Shown here piece by piece: positions 52,459-60,873 of a stretch of 64,000 nt of DNA. How positions within the stretch are numbered: position 1 is the stretch's first letter; the number at the start of each line of letters is the position of its first letter. The translations under genes were made by a program, and so were the position numbers. Origin of the DNA: Geothrix fuzhouensis (GTDB lineage Bacteria > Acidobacteriota > Holophagae > Holophagales > Holophagaceae); NCBI RefSeq assembly GCF_024609325.1, contig NZ_JANHMQ010000001.1:186001-250000 (forward strand), read 5' to 3'. The notes beneath the pieces are model-generated. The model was given only the letters and a program-made list of their open reading frames with translations. It had not been told where the DNA came from and did no database searches.

Positions 52459-52475
52459 ATTGAAGAAAGCAAAAG

Positions 52476-52676
52476 CTACTTGACGATGGGGAGGGTGCGG
52501 ACGAGGCGCTTGCAGCTGTTGCAGAGGATGGTGAAGTTGTCCGCCTGCTCGAAGTGGTATTTGAATCCAGGGTCTTCGGAGACCTTTTCTAGGCGGCCAA
52601 AGTGATATTCGGCGATGCGCACGCTTTGGGGGGCGGTCAGATCGGCGCCGCAGTGGGTGCATGAGATGGCGGCCAT
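52476..52676 (-). CDS. Small zinc-ribbon-like protein, 66 residues
   Basis: A short basic protein with two CxxC pairs (Cys6/Cys9 in SCTHCGADL and Cys52/Cys55 in LCNSCKRL), which most likely bind one zinc ion. The middle part (RIAEYHFGRLEKVSEDPGF) is charged. I know no function. The ATG has gaggagc upstream, so it is translated well. It is the last gene of a minus-strand group with a 50-residue membrane protein and a dehydrogenase; its start lies 25 bases after the membrane protein stop. Confidence 0.75.
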   Translation of the reverse strand: MAAISCTHCGADLTAPQSVRIAEYHFGRLEKVSEDPGFKYHFEQADNFTILCNSCKRLVRTLPIVK

Positions 52677-52701
52677 GCTTGCTCCTCGGGAGGCTGGAGA
52701 G

Positions 52702-52854
52702 TCAGGAATGGAACAGTTTCCAGAGCCCCCAGCTTACCAGAGCCAGCACGGTGAGGCCCACCAAGACCCGCAGCAGTGCCTTGCCGATCCGATATGCGAC
52801 GTAGATCACGAACAGGAGGGCGAGGGCGCCGACGACAAGCATGGTGTTGCTCAT
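52702..52854 (-). CDS. Single-pass membrane miniprotein, 50 residues
   Basis: This short frame starts MSNTMLVVGALALLFVIYVA, a hydrophobic helix, continues with a basic stretch (YRIGKALLR) and has a second hydrophobic segment (VLVGLTVLALVSWGLW). The ATG overlaps the stop of the dehydrogenase gene (ATGA), and gggagg lies seven bases upstream, which supports real translation. Function unknown. Confidence 0.65.
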   Translation of the reverse strand: MSNTMLVVGALALLFVIYVAYRIGKALLRVLVGLTVLALVSWGLWKLFHS

Positions 52855-53720
52855 AGGCGCCTCCCATCTGGATCCCAAGTATAAAATCCCCTTCCAGCCT
52901 TCCGGCCCGTTTCACCCTGGGCGACCTTCTCCCGGAGCAGGGTGGGTGGCTCGAAGCGAGGATTTCTGGAGGCCCGGAAGAGGCCTTCGGCAATGCTTAG
53001 ACGCAGGTCCAGGCCGATGCGGTCGGAGAGTTCGAGCGGCCCCACTGGGTGGCCATAACCCAGGGTCATGAGGGCGTCCAGGTCCTCGGTTGTGGCGGCG
53101 CCCGCCTCCAGCAACCGCATGGCTTCCAGGCCCTGGACCAGGGCCATCCGGGCCGCGGCGAAACCCGGCTGATCCTGCACGACGACCACGCGCTTCCGCA
53201 GGGCCAAGCCGAGGGCGCGTCCCTGGTCCACCAAGGACGGAGGTGTCCCAGACGGTACGGCGACTTCCACCACGGCCATCCGAGGCACCGGTACGAAGAG
53301 ATGAAAGCCCAGAAGGCGCTTTTGAATTCCGGCGGCCTCCGCCAGGTCGGAGATGGGCAGGGCGGAGGTCCCGGATAGCAGCAGCAGGTCCGTTCCGCCC
53401 CAGCCTGCGGCCATGGCCAGAGCTAGGGTTTTCTGACCCGGATCTTCCGGCAGGGCCTCCAGCAGAGTGGATACGCTCTCCATCGCTTCCAAGCTGAAGG
53501 GAGCTGCCTGGAGGCGGCTGCGGGCCTTTTCGTGCGCCTGGGGCGACAAAGCGCCCTTCTGCATGGCCACTCCCCACCGCTGCTCGACTTCCTGGAGTCC
53601 TTGTCGGGCGTGGTCCAGGTCGCGGCCGAGCAGCCGCACCTGCAGCCCGCATTCCGCTGCCCACTGGGCTGTGGAGAGGCCGAGTGCCCCCGGCCCGAGG
53701 ATGGCGAAGATACCGGTCAT
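52851..53720 (-). CDS. 3-hydroxyacyl-CoA dehydrogenase
   Basis: A 289-residue NAD-dependent enzyme of the HbdA/HADH type. The Rossmann motif reads ILGPGALGLSTAQWAA, the catalytic His is in LLGFHLFVPVPRMAVVEV, and the C-terminal dimerisation domain has GYGHPVGPLELSDRIGLDL and GRKAGRGFYTWD. It would oxidise 3-hydroxyacyl-CoA in beta-oxidation or reduce acetoacetyl-CoA. It overlaps a 31-residue frame at its start and the 50-residue membrane protein at its end, both by ATGA. Confidence 0.88.
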   Translation of the reverse strand: MTGIFAILGPGALGLSTAQWAAECGLQVRLLGRDLDHARQGLQEVEQRWGVAMQKGALSPQAHEKARSRLQAAPFSLEAMESVSTLLEALPEDPGQKTLALAMAAGWGGTDLLLLSGTSALPISDLAEAAGIQKRLLGFHLFVPVPRMAVVEVAVPSGTPPSLVDQGRALGLALRKRVVVVQDQPGFAAARMALVQGLEAMRLLEAGAATTEDLDALMTLGYGHPVGPLELSDRIGLDLRLSIAEGLFRASRNPRFEPPTLLREKVAQGETGRKAGRGFYTWDPDGRRL

Positions 53721-53812
53721 GATTGCTCCCGATTGGCTGGGGTGATCCCCGCCTGCCAGGCCCCGGCCATCAGCAGGTCCAGAAGATCCTTGTCCGCGGG
53801 TCCTTCAGCCAT
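53717..53812 (-). CDS. Possible 31-residue leader protein of the dehydrogenase operon
   Basis: The frame reads MAEGPADKDLLDLLMAGAWQ and ends with ATGA overlapping the dehydrogenase start. An ATG with ggagg seven bases upstream makes translation plausible. The peptide could be a coupling leader without its own function. No homologue is known to me. Confidence 0.4.
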   Translation of the reverse strand: MAEGPADKDLLDLLMAGAWQAGITPANREQS

Positions 53813-53898
53813 TGATTCGCCTCCCTACCCGCTATGATGAACGGAAAGGGCCATCCGCACCTTCCCGAACCCGCAGCTCGCCAGGGTCTTCATTCCTC

Positions 53899-54819
53899 AT
53901 GCTCATCGATTTCGCCGCGATCACCCATCCGGGCAAAGTCCGGAGGAACAATGAAGATGCTTACCTGCTGAGCGCGCTGGATGGCGAAGAGCCCATCATC
54001 AATGCCCCGGCCACGCCGTTGAAGGTGAGCGAGCCGGGCCTGCTCGTGGCTGTGGCCGATGGCATGGGCGGGGCCGCCGCGGGAGAAGTGGCCAGCCGGG
54101 AAGGGTTGGCGGCGGTGGCCCTCTATCTTTTCGGCCACTGGGGGCGTCTCGCGCCAGGCAAGGGCCGCGAAGCGGACCTGGTCAAGGCGCTGGAAGCGGC
54201 CGTGAGGGAGGCCAGCGACGCAGTTCTGCGCTATTCCGATGACGACCGCACCGCCCGGGGCATGGGCTCCACGCTGACGGCCGCGGTCATCTGGAGTGGC
54301 TGCGCCTATGTGGCCCAGATTGGCGACTCCCGGGCCTACCTGCTGCGCCAGGGTGATCTGCACCAGCTCACCGAGGATCAGACCCTCGTGAACGATCTGG
54401 TGGCCCAGGGCTCGCTTACCCGCGAGCAGGCGCGCACCCATCCCCAGCGCAACATGATCACCCAGGCCCTGGGTTCGCCGCAGCCGCTGAAGGTGGCGGT
54501 CTCCCGCCTCGCACTGCGACGTGGGGATCGCCTCCTCTGCTGTTCTGATGGACTCCACGGTGAAGTGGGTGACGGCCACATCCGCGAGGTTCTGAGCCAG
54601 AACCTCAGTCCCCGACGCAGCCTGGAGCTGCTGTTGGACGAGGCCATCACCCGGGGCGCCCGGGACAATGTCACCGGGGTGGTCCTGGTTCTCAATGATC
54701 CCTCGCTTCCTCTGCCCACGCCGGGCGAACCAATCGACCTGCTTCACCCCGATTCCAGGGACCGTCGACACGGTTTCTGGGGCCGTCTGCGTGGGCTTTT
54801 CGGAGGCGCCACCTCATGA
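53899..54819 (+). CDS. PP2C-type protein phosphatase, second copy
   Basis: A 306-residue phosphatase. The motifs are GKVRRNNEDAYLLS, VAVADGMGGAAAGEVAS, GMGSTLTAAV, VAQIGDSRAYLL, LLCCSDGLHGEV and DNVTGVVLVL. Compared with the copy at 46770 it has a longer loop after NEDAY (LSALDGEEPIINAPATPLK) and a basic C-terminal tail (RRHGFWGRLRGLFGG). The stop overlaps the next gene (ATGA), which places it at the head of a coupled group with RdgC and an amidase. Confidence 0.92.
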   Translation: MLIDFAAITHPGKVRRNNEDAYLLSALDGEEPIINAPATPLKVSEPGLLVAVADGMGGAAAGEVASREGLAAVALYLFGHWGRLAPGKGREADLVKALEAAVREASDAVLRYSDDDRTARGMGSTLTAAVIWSGCAYVAQIGDSRAYLLRQGDLHQLTEDQTLVNDLVAQGSLTREQARTHPQRNMITQALGSPQPLKVAVSRLALRRGDRLLCCSDGLHGEVGDGHIREVLSQNLSPRRSLELLLDEAITRGARDNVTGVVLVLNDPSLPLPTPGEPIDLLHPDSRDRRHGFWGRLRGLFGGATS

Positions 54820-55427
54820 GCATCCTTCAGGGGACCGTGTCCCTCAAACGTTTCCTGGTGCTGGGCCCAGTGCCGGACCCCAAGGATCTCCAAGCCGGTC
54901 TGGAGCAGGACCAGTTCCGCCCCTTCCAGGACGGGGTGGAGGAAGAGCGCATGGGTTGGTGCGACTGGCGCAACCCGCTCATCACGCCGCCGGATGAGGA
55001 CTGGGTCGGGCAGGAGCGCTTTGCCGTCTTCGGTCTTCGTATCGACACGCGCCGCGTGCCACCGACCCTGCTCAGGGCCCATATGGACCTGCGGCTGCAG
55101 AGCCTGCAGAAGGAGAAGGACCTGGCCTTCATCGGCAAAGAGGCCCGCATCTCCCTCCAGGACGAAGTAAAGCTGGAACTGTTGCGCAAAGTGCTGCCGA
55201 CACCGCGAGTGGTGGAGGTGGCCTGGGATCTCAAGGGCGGCATCCTCTGGACCACGGCCTCCTCCAGCAAGGCCCAGGGCGCCCTCTCGACTCTGTTCAT
55301 CAAGTCCTTCGGCTGCGAGATCCACCCCCTGGCGCCTCTGGTGCTGGCGGGGCGGCTCAGTCCCGGATTGTCCGTGGAGGGCCTGATGGCCCTGGATCCG
55401 CTGGATCTCGAACTCGAGGAGGCCTGA
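54816..55427 (+). CDS. rdgC: RdgC-family recombination-associated protein
   Basis: A 203-residue protein similar to the shorter RdgC proteins. RdgC of E. coli forms a ring around DNA and limits RecA loading. Shared features are the opening VSLKRFLVLG, FRPFQDGVEEERMGWCDW (the GW segment), DTRRVPPTLLRAHM and VVEVAWDLKGGILWTTASSSKA. It is about 100 residues shorter than the E. coli form. The start overlaps the phosphatase stop, and TTG of the next gene follows after one base. Assignment rests on recalled motifs, so it is moderate in confidence. Confidence 0.7.
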   Translation: MSILQGTVSLKRFLVLGPVPDPKDLQAGLEQDQFRPFQDGVEEERMGWCDWRNPLITPPDEDWVGQERFAVFGLRIDTRRVPPTLLRAHMDLRLQSLQKEKDLAFIGKEARISLQDEVKLELLRKVLPTPRVVEVAWDLKGGILWTTASSSKAQGALSTLFIKSFGCEIHPLAPLVLAGRLSPGLSVEGLMALDPLDLELEEA

Positions 55428-55428
55428 G

Positions 55429-55977
55429 TTGAAGCCGCTTGAACTTATGGAACAGGGGCGTTTCCTCGGCGAGGAGTTCCTTCTCTGGCTCTGGATGCGC
55501 AGCATGACCGAAGGTGGCGCCAGCGGCGAGGATGGTGATGGCTCCGGCTGCTTCGTGGACGACGCCATCCAGCTGGCCTCTGAGCGCGGCGAGGTGAAGG
55601 AAATCAGTCTCCGCAAGGGCAATCCCGCGGAGAGTCGCGAAGCTTTCGAGTCGCTCAGCCGCGGCATGCGCCCAGCGAAGATGAAGCTGCGGATCCTTTC
55701 CGGCGACCTGGAATGGGTGTTCACCCTCAATGCCGCCACCCTCGACATGGGCACGCTCAAGCTGCCGCCTAGCACCGGCAAGGCGCCCCACGAGCGGCTC
55801 CACGACCGACTCTTCCTGCTGGAGGAGGGCGCGGCTCATCTGGAACGCCGCCTGAAGATCTTCCTTCAGGCCCGCTCAGATGATCCAGGCCGCCTGGAGG
55901 AATCCATGCGCGCGTGGGTGAGGGCCGGGCGCACGGGCGAAGCGCTGCCCACGGGCGAGGCCCCGTGGGAGGCATGA
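55429..55977 (+). CDS. Conserved hypothetical protein next to RdgC, 182 residues
   Basis: A soluble acidic-to-neutral protein. The N-terminus has GRFLGEEFLLWLWMRS, the centre has beta strands (MKLRILSGDLEWVFTLNAAT) and the C-terminal 50 residues are a charged helix (HDRLFLLEEGAAHLERRLK). I recognise no named domain. The start is TTG with gaggagg upstream. It is sandwiched between rdgC (one base) and the amidase (ATGA overlap). A role as RdgC partner is inferred from this coupling only. Confidence 0.7.
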   Translation: MKPLELMEQGRFLGEEFLLWLWMRSMTEGGASGEDGDGSGCFVDDAIQLASERGEVKEISLRKGNPAESREAFESLSRGMRPAKMKLRILSGDLEWVFTLNAATLDMGTLKLPPSTGKAPHERLHDRLFLLEEGAAHLERRLKIFLQARSDDPGRLEESMRAWVRAGRTGEALPTGEAPWEA

Positions 55978-57635
55978 ACCACGCTGCGGTCCTGCTTCTG
56001 CCCGCGGTGATCGTCGCGGCGGCGCAGGAGCCCGCACCCGTGCTGGCGCAGACCCGCACGCCCGAAGGCAAGGCCATTCTCCTCAGGCTCCAGTTCAGGA
56101 AAGGCCTCAGCGTCGAAGGCAAGGCGCTGCCGAGGGCTTTTCTGACCAAGGCAGCGGATGTAAGCGGCTGGGTGTCGTTTGAGAACCTCAGCCCCCAGGG
56201 CAAGCGCTGGGCGCTGGCGGCGCTGTTCCCCGAGGACCAGTGGCGCCAGGAGGAGGTGCGCCATCGGGTCGGCCATCCCGACGTGGAATCCGTATGGACC
56301 ATGGCCGCGCTCTTCACCGGCCATGGCCAGAACTACGACCGGCTCATGGTCGAGAACCCCGACCTCCCGGAGAAGCTGCGAGAGGGGGATGTCTGGCGCA
56401 TTCCCCGCAGCTTGCTCTCGGCGGACCTCGGCGGGACGGGCAAGCGGCCCGACCGCTCCCAGCCTGAGGACGAACTCGACGACGAGGCCCGCGTGGCGGC
56501 CTATCGCGGCATGCTCTCCTTCGGTGAGGATGGCCAGGGCAAGTACGCCGCCTATCGCCTGCGCAAAGGCGAGGCGCTGTATTCGAGCGTGGTCATCCGC
56601 TACACGGACCGGGTGGATCCCAAAGGCGTGAACGAACTGGCGGACCTGATCGCCAAACGCAGCGGCATCACTGATGTGCGGGGCATCCAGCCGGGCCAGG
56701 TCGTCAAGATCCCCGTCAACTTTCTGGCGGATCCCTTCCAGTCCGAGGGCAGCTCGGGACTGGCTGAGGAGCGTGAGGTCCGCGCCGAGGTGCGTCGGAC
56801 AGTGCGCGTGGAAGCGGGCCCGATGCTCAAGGGTGTGCGGATCATCCTGGACGCCGGCCACGGCGGAGTGGACCCTGGCGCCCGGGCCAACGGCCTCTGG
56901 GAAGCCGATTTCGTCTACGACATCACCATGCGGGTACGTCGCCTCCTCGAGCAGGAGACGGAGGCCCAGGTGAGCAGCACCATCCGCTATCCCGGTCTGG
57001 GTTTCAAGAGCCGTGAAGCGATCCGGACGCCCAGCCATGCCGCCGAGATCCTCACCAATCCGCCCTTCGCGGTGGACGGTGAAAGCCCTTCGGCGGTGAG
57101 TGTCCACCTGCGCTGGGTCCTGGCCAATGATCTCTTCGCGGCCTTTCGGAAGACCCAGGGCGATGCCCAGAAGACCCTCTTCCTCAGCTTCCATGCCGAC
57201 AGCCTGCATCCCTCGGCGCGAGGCTCGATGATCTACGTACCGGGAGCGGCCCTGGTGCCCTCCACCTTCGCGCTGGGTGGTGCCAGGACTGGTCTTGTGG
57301 CCGAGGTGAGACGCTCCGGCCGGGTGACTTTCACTGGCAGAGAGAAGCTGCAAGGCGAGGCCCGCAGCCGCCAATTCTCCGAGGCTCTGCTGAAGGCCCT
57401 TCGGAAAGACAGCATCCCCATCCACGCCAACCGGCCTATTCGCAACGTCATCTACCGCGGCCACGGAAAATGGGTTCCTGCCGTCATCCGCTACAGCACC
57501 GGCGCCACCAAGGCCCTGATCGAAGTGGCCAACCTGACCAACGAAGATGACGCCGCCAACCTGCGCGACCCCGATTTCCGCGAGCGCTACGCGGCCGCAG
57601 TGGTGAATGCGATCCGGGCGTACTACCGGAAATAG
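55974..57635 (+). CDS. N-acetylmuramoyl-L-alanine amidase with LysM-like segments
   Basis: A 553-residue exported protein. The catalytic Amidase_3 domain (about 290-550) has ILDAGHGGVDPGA and NGLWEADF (zinc His and Glu) and LFLSFHADSLH (second zinc His), then EVANLTNEDD with the catalytic Glu. It cuts the amide bond between muramic acid and the stem peptide. Between the signal peptide (VLLLPAVIVAAA) and the catalytic domain lie two LysM-like segments (NYDRLMVENPDL...GDVWRIP and NELADLIAKRSG...GQVVKIP), which would bind peptidoglycan. The start overlaps the preceding gene (ATGA). It probably serves cell separation or cell-wall turnover. Confidence 0.9.
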   Translation: MNHAAVLLLPAVIVAAAQEPAPVLAQTRTPEGKAILLRLQFRKGLSVEGKALPRAFLTKAADVSGWVSFENLSPQGKRWALAALFPEDQWRQEEVRHRVGHPDVESVWTMAALFTGHGQNYDRLMVENPDLPEKLREGDVWRIPRSLLSADLGGTGKRPDRSQPEDELDDEARVAAYRGMLSFGEDGQGKYAAYRLRKGEALYSSVVIRYTDRVDPKGVNELADLIAKRSGITDVRGIQPGQVVKIPVNFLADPFQSEGSSGLAEEREVRAEVRRTVRVEAGPMLKGVRIILDAGHGGVDPGARANGLWEADFVYDITMRVRRLLEQETEAQVSSTIRYPGLGFKSREAIRTPSHAAEILTNPPFAVDGESPSAVSVHLRWVLANDLFAAFRKTQGDAQKTLFLSFHADSLHPSARGSMIYVPGAALVPSTFALGGARTGLVAEVRRSGRVTFTGREKLQGEARSRQFSEALLKALRKDSIPIHANRPIRNVIYRGHGKWVPAVIRYSTGATKALIEVANLTNEDDAANLRDPDFRERYAAAVVNAIRAYYRK

Positions 57636-57706
57636 CCGCCCGGCCACTGCCCCAAGGTGCCCTTGGCGCAGGCGGGAAAAGCATCAGAATGGGGATGGAG
57701 GGGCGG

Positions 57707-58120
57707 ATGCGACTGCTGCTGGTGGCACTGGTCCTGCTCATGGGCTTCGGCTGCCGGAAGCCCGAAGCCACCGCGCCGCCCCAGGCGCGGCTCATCGTGC
57801 GCTATCTGGACCGGGACGCGGTGCTGGACTTGCGAGACGTGCCCTCCGAGGGCCCCTGGCGGGTGATGAACGCCGGGCAGTGGGAGCCCCTGGAAGTCCG
57901 CTGGAAGGTCGGCGCGCCCAGGATCGGCGCCGCCGTGGTGGGTCGAACGGCTCCCGACTGGGTGCTGCTGGAGGATCCTGCCCAAGACACCCACCGCGTC
58001 GTCATGCGTGGCCCCGGCCCCGAGGAACTCCGAGAGCGCAACCAGCGCATGGATCCCGACGACCGCGATGCCCTGGCCGTCCTGGGCGTCCTGTGGGTGC
58101 TGGGGTGGACGCGGTGGTAG
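57707..58120 (+). CDS. Small lipoprotein, 137 residues, function unknown
   Basis: An exported protein with a lipobox (LLVALVLLMGFGC). The mature part has a beta-rich core (ARLIVRYLDRDAVLDLRDV, PLEVRWKVGAPRIG) and a charged helix at the C-terminus (PEELRERNQRMDPDDRDAL) ending in a hydrophobic stretch (VLGVLWVLGW). I recognise no family. The ATG at 57707 has ggaggggcgg upstream; the ATG at 57689 is an alternative. Confidence 0.65.
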   Translation: MRLLLVALVLLMGFGCRKPEATAPPQARLIVRYLDRDAVLDLRDVPSEGPWRVMNAGQWEPLEVRWKVGAPRIGAAVVGRTAPDWVLLEDPAQDTHRVVMRGPGPEELRERNQRMDPDDRDALAVLGVLWVLGWTRW

Positions 58121-58205
58121 GAGACCCCTGTCGCGAGAATCGCTCTCCGCTAGAATGGCCCTTCCCGAGGCGGCCCCCCTGGCCCCCGGCGATTGAGAGG
58201 CATCC

Positions 58206-58703
58206 ATGACAACGACTCCTTTGGTGGGCATCCTGATGGGCTCCAAGAACGACTGGGAGACCATGCAGCACACAGCGCTGACCCTGAAGGCGCTGGGGGT
58301 TCCCTTCGAGGCCCATGTGGCCAGTGCGCACCGGACGCCGGAGAAGGTGGTGGCGTTCTGCAAGGAGGCTGAGGGTCGGGGCCTGAAGGTGATCATCGCC
58401 GCGGCGGGTGGGGCGGCCCATCTCGCGGGCGTATGCGCGAGCAAGACCCAACTGCCGGTGCTGGGGGTGCCCATGAAGGGCTGGGCCACGGAGGGTATGG
58501 ACGCGCTGCTCTCCACGGTGCAGATGCCCTCGGGCATTCCCGTGGGCACCCTCGCCATCGGCAAGGCCGGTGCGATCAACGCGGCACTGTTGGCCACGTC
58601 GATCCTCTCGCTCACGGATGCCGGCATCCGCGACCGCTACCTGGCCTACCGGCACTCGCAGACCGAGAAGGCCCTGGCGGATGACGATCTCGTGATGCCC
58701 TGA
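58206..58703 (+). CDS. purE: N5-carboxyaminoimidazole ribonucleotide mutase PurE
   Basis: A 165-residue octameric enzyme of purine synthesis. The phosphate loop is [13 protein letters not shown], followed by [11 protein letters not shown] with the catalytic His, then [13 protein letters not shown] and [20 protein letters not shown]. It interconverts N5-CAIR and CAIR with no cofactor. purK is not adjacent. It starts an apparent operon with mogA (one base between genes). Confidence 0.96.
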   Translation: MTTTPLVGILMGSKNDWETMQHTALTLKALGVPFEAHVASAHRTPEKVVAFCKEAEGRGLKVIIAAAGGAAHLAGVCASKTQLPVLGVPMKGWATEGMDALLSTVQMPSGIPVGTLAIGKAGAINAALLATSILSLTDAGIRDRYLAYRHSQTEKALADDDLVMP

Positions 58704-58704
58704 C

Positions 58705-59190
58705 ATGGACCGCGTCCACCTCATCACCCTGTCCGACCGCGCCTCCCGGGGCGAGTACCAGGACCAGTCCACGCCGCTGCTGACATCGTGGCTCAAGGGG
58801 CAGGGGGTGAAGACGGTGACTTCCTCGCTGATGCCGGATGATCCAGAGGCTCTGGAGGCGGACCTGCGAGCCGCCGTGGCCTCGGAGGCGCCCATGGTGC
58901 TCACCTGCGGCGGCACGGGCTTCGGGCCCCGGGATACCACGCCCGAGGCCACGCGGCGCGTCATGGAGCGGGAGGCGCCGGGGATCTGTGAACTGATCCG
59001 CGCCAAGGGCGGCCATCCCCTGGCCTTCGCCAGCCGCGCGGTCTGCGGCATTGCCGGACGGACGGTGATCCTGAACCTCTCGGGACGGCCCGCCGCGGCC
59101 CTGGAGCAGATCCAGCTGGCCTGGCCGCTGCTCGTCCATGCCGTGTCCGTGCTGCGGAAAGAAGGCGCGGCGGGGGGCCCTTGCACATGA
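58705..59190 (+). CDS. Molybdopterin adenylyltransferase-type protein (MogA/MoaB)
   Basis: A 161-residue protein of the MoaB/MogA fold, which adenylylates molybdopterin before molybdenum insertion. The motifs are ITLSDRASRGEYQDQS and TCGGTGFGPRDTTPEATR (the GGTG loop and Asp), followed by GIAGRTVILNLSGRPAAAL. MogA and MoaB cannot be separated with confidence. Its stop overlaps the next small gene (ATGA). Confidence 0.9.
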   Translation: MDRVHLITLSDRASRGEYQDQSTPLLTSWLKGQGVKTVTSSLMPDDPEALEADLRAAVASEAPMVLTCGGTGFGPRDTTPEATRRVMEREAPGICELIRAKGGHPLAFASRAVCGIAGRTVILNLSGRPAAALEQIQLAWPLLVHAVSVLRKEGAAGGPCT

Positions 59191-59402
59191 AGGTCTGGGC
59201 GCGCATCAACCACGTGGGCTGGGTGCACCTCTGGCGCCACCGTGAAGACTTCGAGGCCGCGGAGCCTTCGGCCCACTTCCTCAACGGCCGGACGGATCCC
59301 CGCTGGGTGGAGGTGGTCATCACGGCCGAGCAGCGACGGGCCCTGGCAGCCGGTGAGTTGGTCGAGATCGAGGATCCGGGCTTCTTCGCCGATGAGGCGT
59401 GA
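59187..59402 (+). CDS. Small conserved protein, 71 residues
   Basis: A short soluble protein starting MKVWARINHVGWVHLWRHRE with an aromatic-rich N-terminus and an acidic C-terminus (LVEIEDPGFFADEA). No signal or membrane helix is visible. I know no function. It starts inside the mogA stop (ATGA), so it is co-translated with mogA. Confidence 0.6.
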   Translation: MKVWARINHVGWVHLWRHREDFEAAEPSAHFLNGRTDPRWVEVVITAEQRRALAAGELVEIEDPGFFADEA

Positions 59403-59454
59403 GGTCAAAGATCGCGATTCATCACGGATGGCCCCGCGTCTCGGTGGTGGATCC

Positions 59455-60198
59455 TCATCTTGCGACGGGTTCGGCCACCAGCGCCTCCAGCCGGTGGTAC
59501 AGCGCCAGCAGGGAACAGCTGAGCCACAGGTTCATGGCGCCGCCCAGGAGATTGAAGATCCAGAAGGCCGGATGTTTCAGACGGAGCAGGGCGCCAGGTC
59601 CAAGGTCGGGATTCGCCGTGGGCAGTAAGCGGTCCAGGGCCCATCCCACGGCGATCTGGTAGACCAGGGCCACCAGCAGCATGGCCAGTACCGCCTGGAC
59701 GATCCGGGGCCAATGACGGGCCATGGCAGCCTGGCTCCAGCGCAGAGAGGCCATCGCGGAGTCCCCTCGGAGCAGCATCCGCATGGGCGCCCAGCCAAAC
59801 AGGGTGAGGACCAGAATGCCAGGGATCAGGAAGCAGAGCAGGCCCAGCCCGATGGCCATGCTGAGGCCCAGGCGCAGGAGAAAGGCCTTCAGCCAGCGAG
59901 CCTCGAAGACGGCATGCCAGGTTCCCGTGGGGTTGACCGGAGTGTCTCGGAGCTCCGCGTCCAGCTGGGCCTGCAACCTGGGGATGAAGTACATCTCAAG
60001 CGGCAGCAGCCCCGCGAAGGCGAAGATGGGCTGGACCAGCAGGCTGGGTCCCGCCCCCGCTGCCAATTCCAGGGCGGGTCCCAACTGGGTGAGCACCATG
60101 GCCAACAGGACCAGCCCGCTGGCGAGCAGGGGATGCAGGCGAACCAGGGTGAGCCCTTCACGGAGGGCGCGAAGGTGGGACGGCGGAGGCGTGCGCAT
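59455..60198 (-). CDS. Inner-membrane protein of unknown function, 247 residues
   Basis: A membrane protein with about six hydrophobic segments ([94 protein letters not shown]). The [20 protein letters not shown] stretch resembles the repeated motif of DUF975/glycerophosphodiester-associated membrane proteins. It is divergent from yqgE with about 36 bases between. No function is claimed. Confidence 0.65.
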   Translation of the reverse strand: MRTPPPSHLRALREGLTLVRLHPLLASGLVLLAMVLTQLGPALELAAGAGPSLLVQPIFAFAGLLPLEMYFIPRLQAQLDAELRDTPVNPTGTWHAVFEARWLKAFLLRLGLSMAIGLGLLCFLIPGILVLTLFGWAPMRMLLRGDSAMASLRWSQAAMARHWPRIVQAVLAMLLVALVYQIAVGWALDRLLPTANPDLGPGALLRLKHPAFWIFNLLGGAMNLWLSCSLLALYHRLEALVAEPVAR

Positions 60199-60234
60199 CC
60201 CTCCAGGCTATCCGGGGCTATCATCATCGGCATC

Positions 60235-60747
60235 ATGACGCCCGAAGCTCCCTGCCTCCTGGTGGCCAGCCCCTCCCTCCTGGACCCCAACTTCCTCCAC
60301 GCGGTGGTGCTGATCGTTGAGCACGACGAGGAGGGGGCCCTGGGATTGATCCTCAACCGGCCCCTGCCGCTCGCGTTGGCCCAGGTCAGCGAGGAGGGCG
60401 GTCTGACGTATCAGGGCTCCGAGGAAGCCACAGCCTGGCGAGGTGGTCCTGTGGACCCCCAGCGGGGCATCCTCCTGGTGCAGGGCGGCCTGCCGGCGGA
60501 GGAAGACACGGTGGTGGACCTCAGCCATTTCGTGAGCCACCGCAAGGACCTTCTGGAGGCTCTGCTGGGTGATCCGACGGCCCGCTACCGGCTCTTCCTC
60601 GGCTACGCGGGTTGGAGCCCGGGCCAATTGGATCAGGAACTGGAGATGGGCGCCTGGACACGGCGCCCCGTGGTCTCCGAATGGTTGATGCACCCCGATC
60701 CCATGGGTCTTTGGCAGTTGGCCCTGGGCAGCGAAACCAGTGGGTGA
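60235..60747 (+). CDS. YqgE/AlgH family protein
   Basis: A 170-residue protein matching YqgE/AlgH (DUF179): the start [20 protein letters not shown], then [36 protein letters not shown] and [20 protein letters not shown]. AlgH was once described as a regulator of alginate genes, but its role is unclear. The ATG at 60235 is the standard family start; the longer frame upstream runs through the divergent membrane protein. Confidence 0.9.
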   Translation: MTPEAPCLLVASPSLLDPNFLHAVVLIVEHDEEGALGLILNRPLPLALAQVSEEGGLTYQGSEEATAWRGGPVDPQRGILLVQGGLPAEEDTVVDLSHFVSHRKDLLEALLGDPTARYRLFLGYAGWSPGQLDQELEMGAWTRRPVVSEWLMHPDPMGLWQLALGSETSG

Positions 60748-60801
60748 GTTGAACCTCGGCTCTGCGCGAAGGGCGCGTTATACCTGCATCAAAAATTCTT
60801 A

Positions 60802-60807
60802 TATAAA
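60802..60807 (+). promoter_or_regulatory. Possible -10 element of amtB
   Basis: TATAAA lies in a locally AT-rich stretch 66 bases before the amtB start. No convincing -35 hexamer and no sigma-54 (-24/-12) pair was found in 60748-60873, although amtB-PII operons are often sigma-54 dependent elsewhere. Confidence 0.25.
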
Positions 60808-60873
60808 TGGGATGATCCATTAAACGGATTGTCTGCCGGGTAGCCTGGAACCACGCCGCTCTCGGAGGAACCG

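Noticed and set aside
60748-60873. Sigma-54 promoter in front of amtB
   Set aside because: No TGGC-N8-TGC-type pair with the correct spacing is present, despite the usual nitrogen control of such operons.
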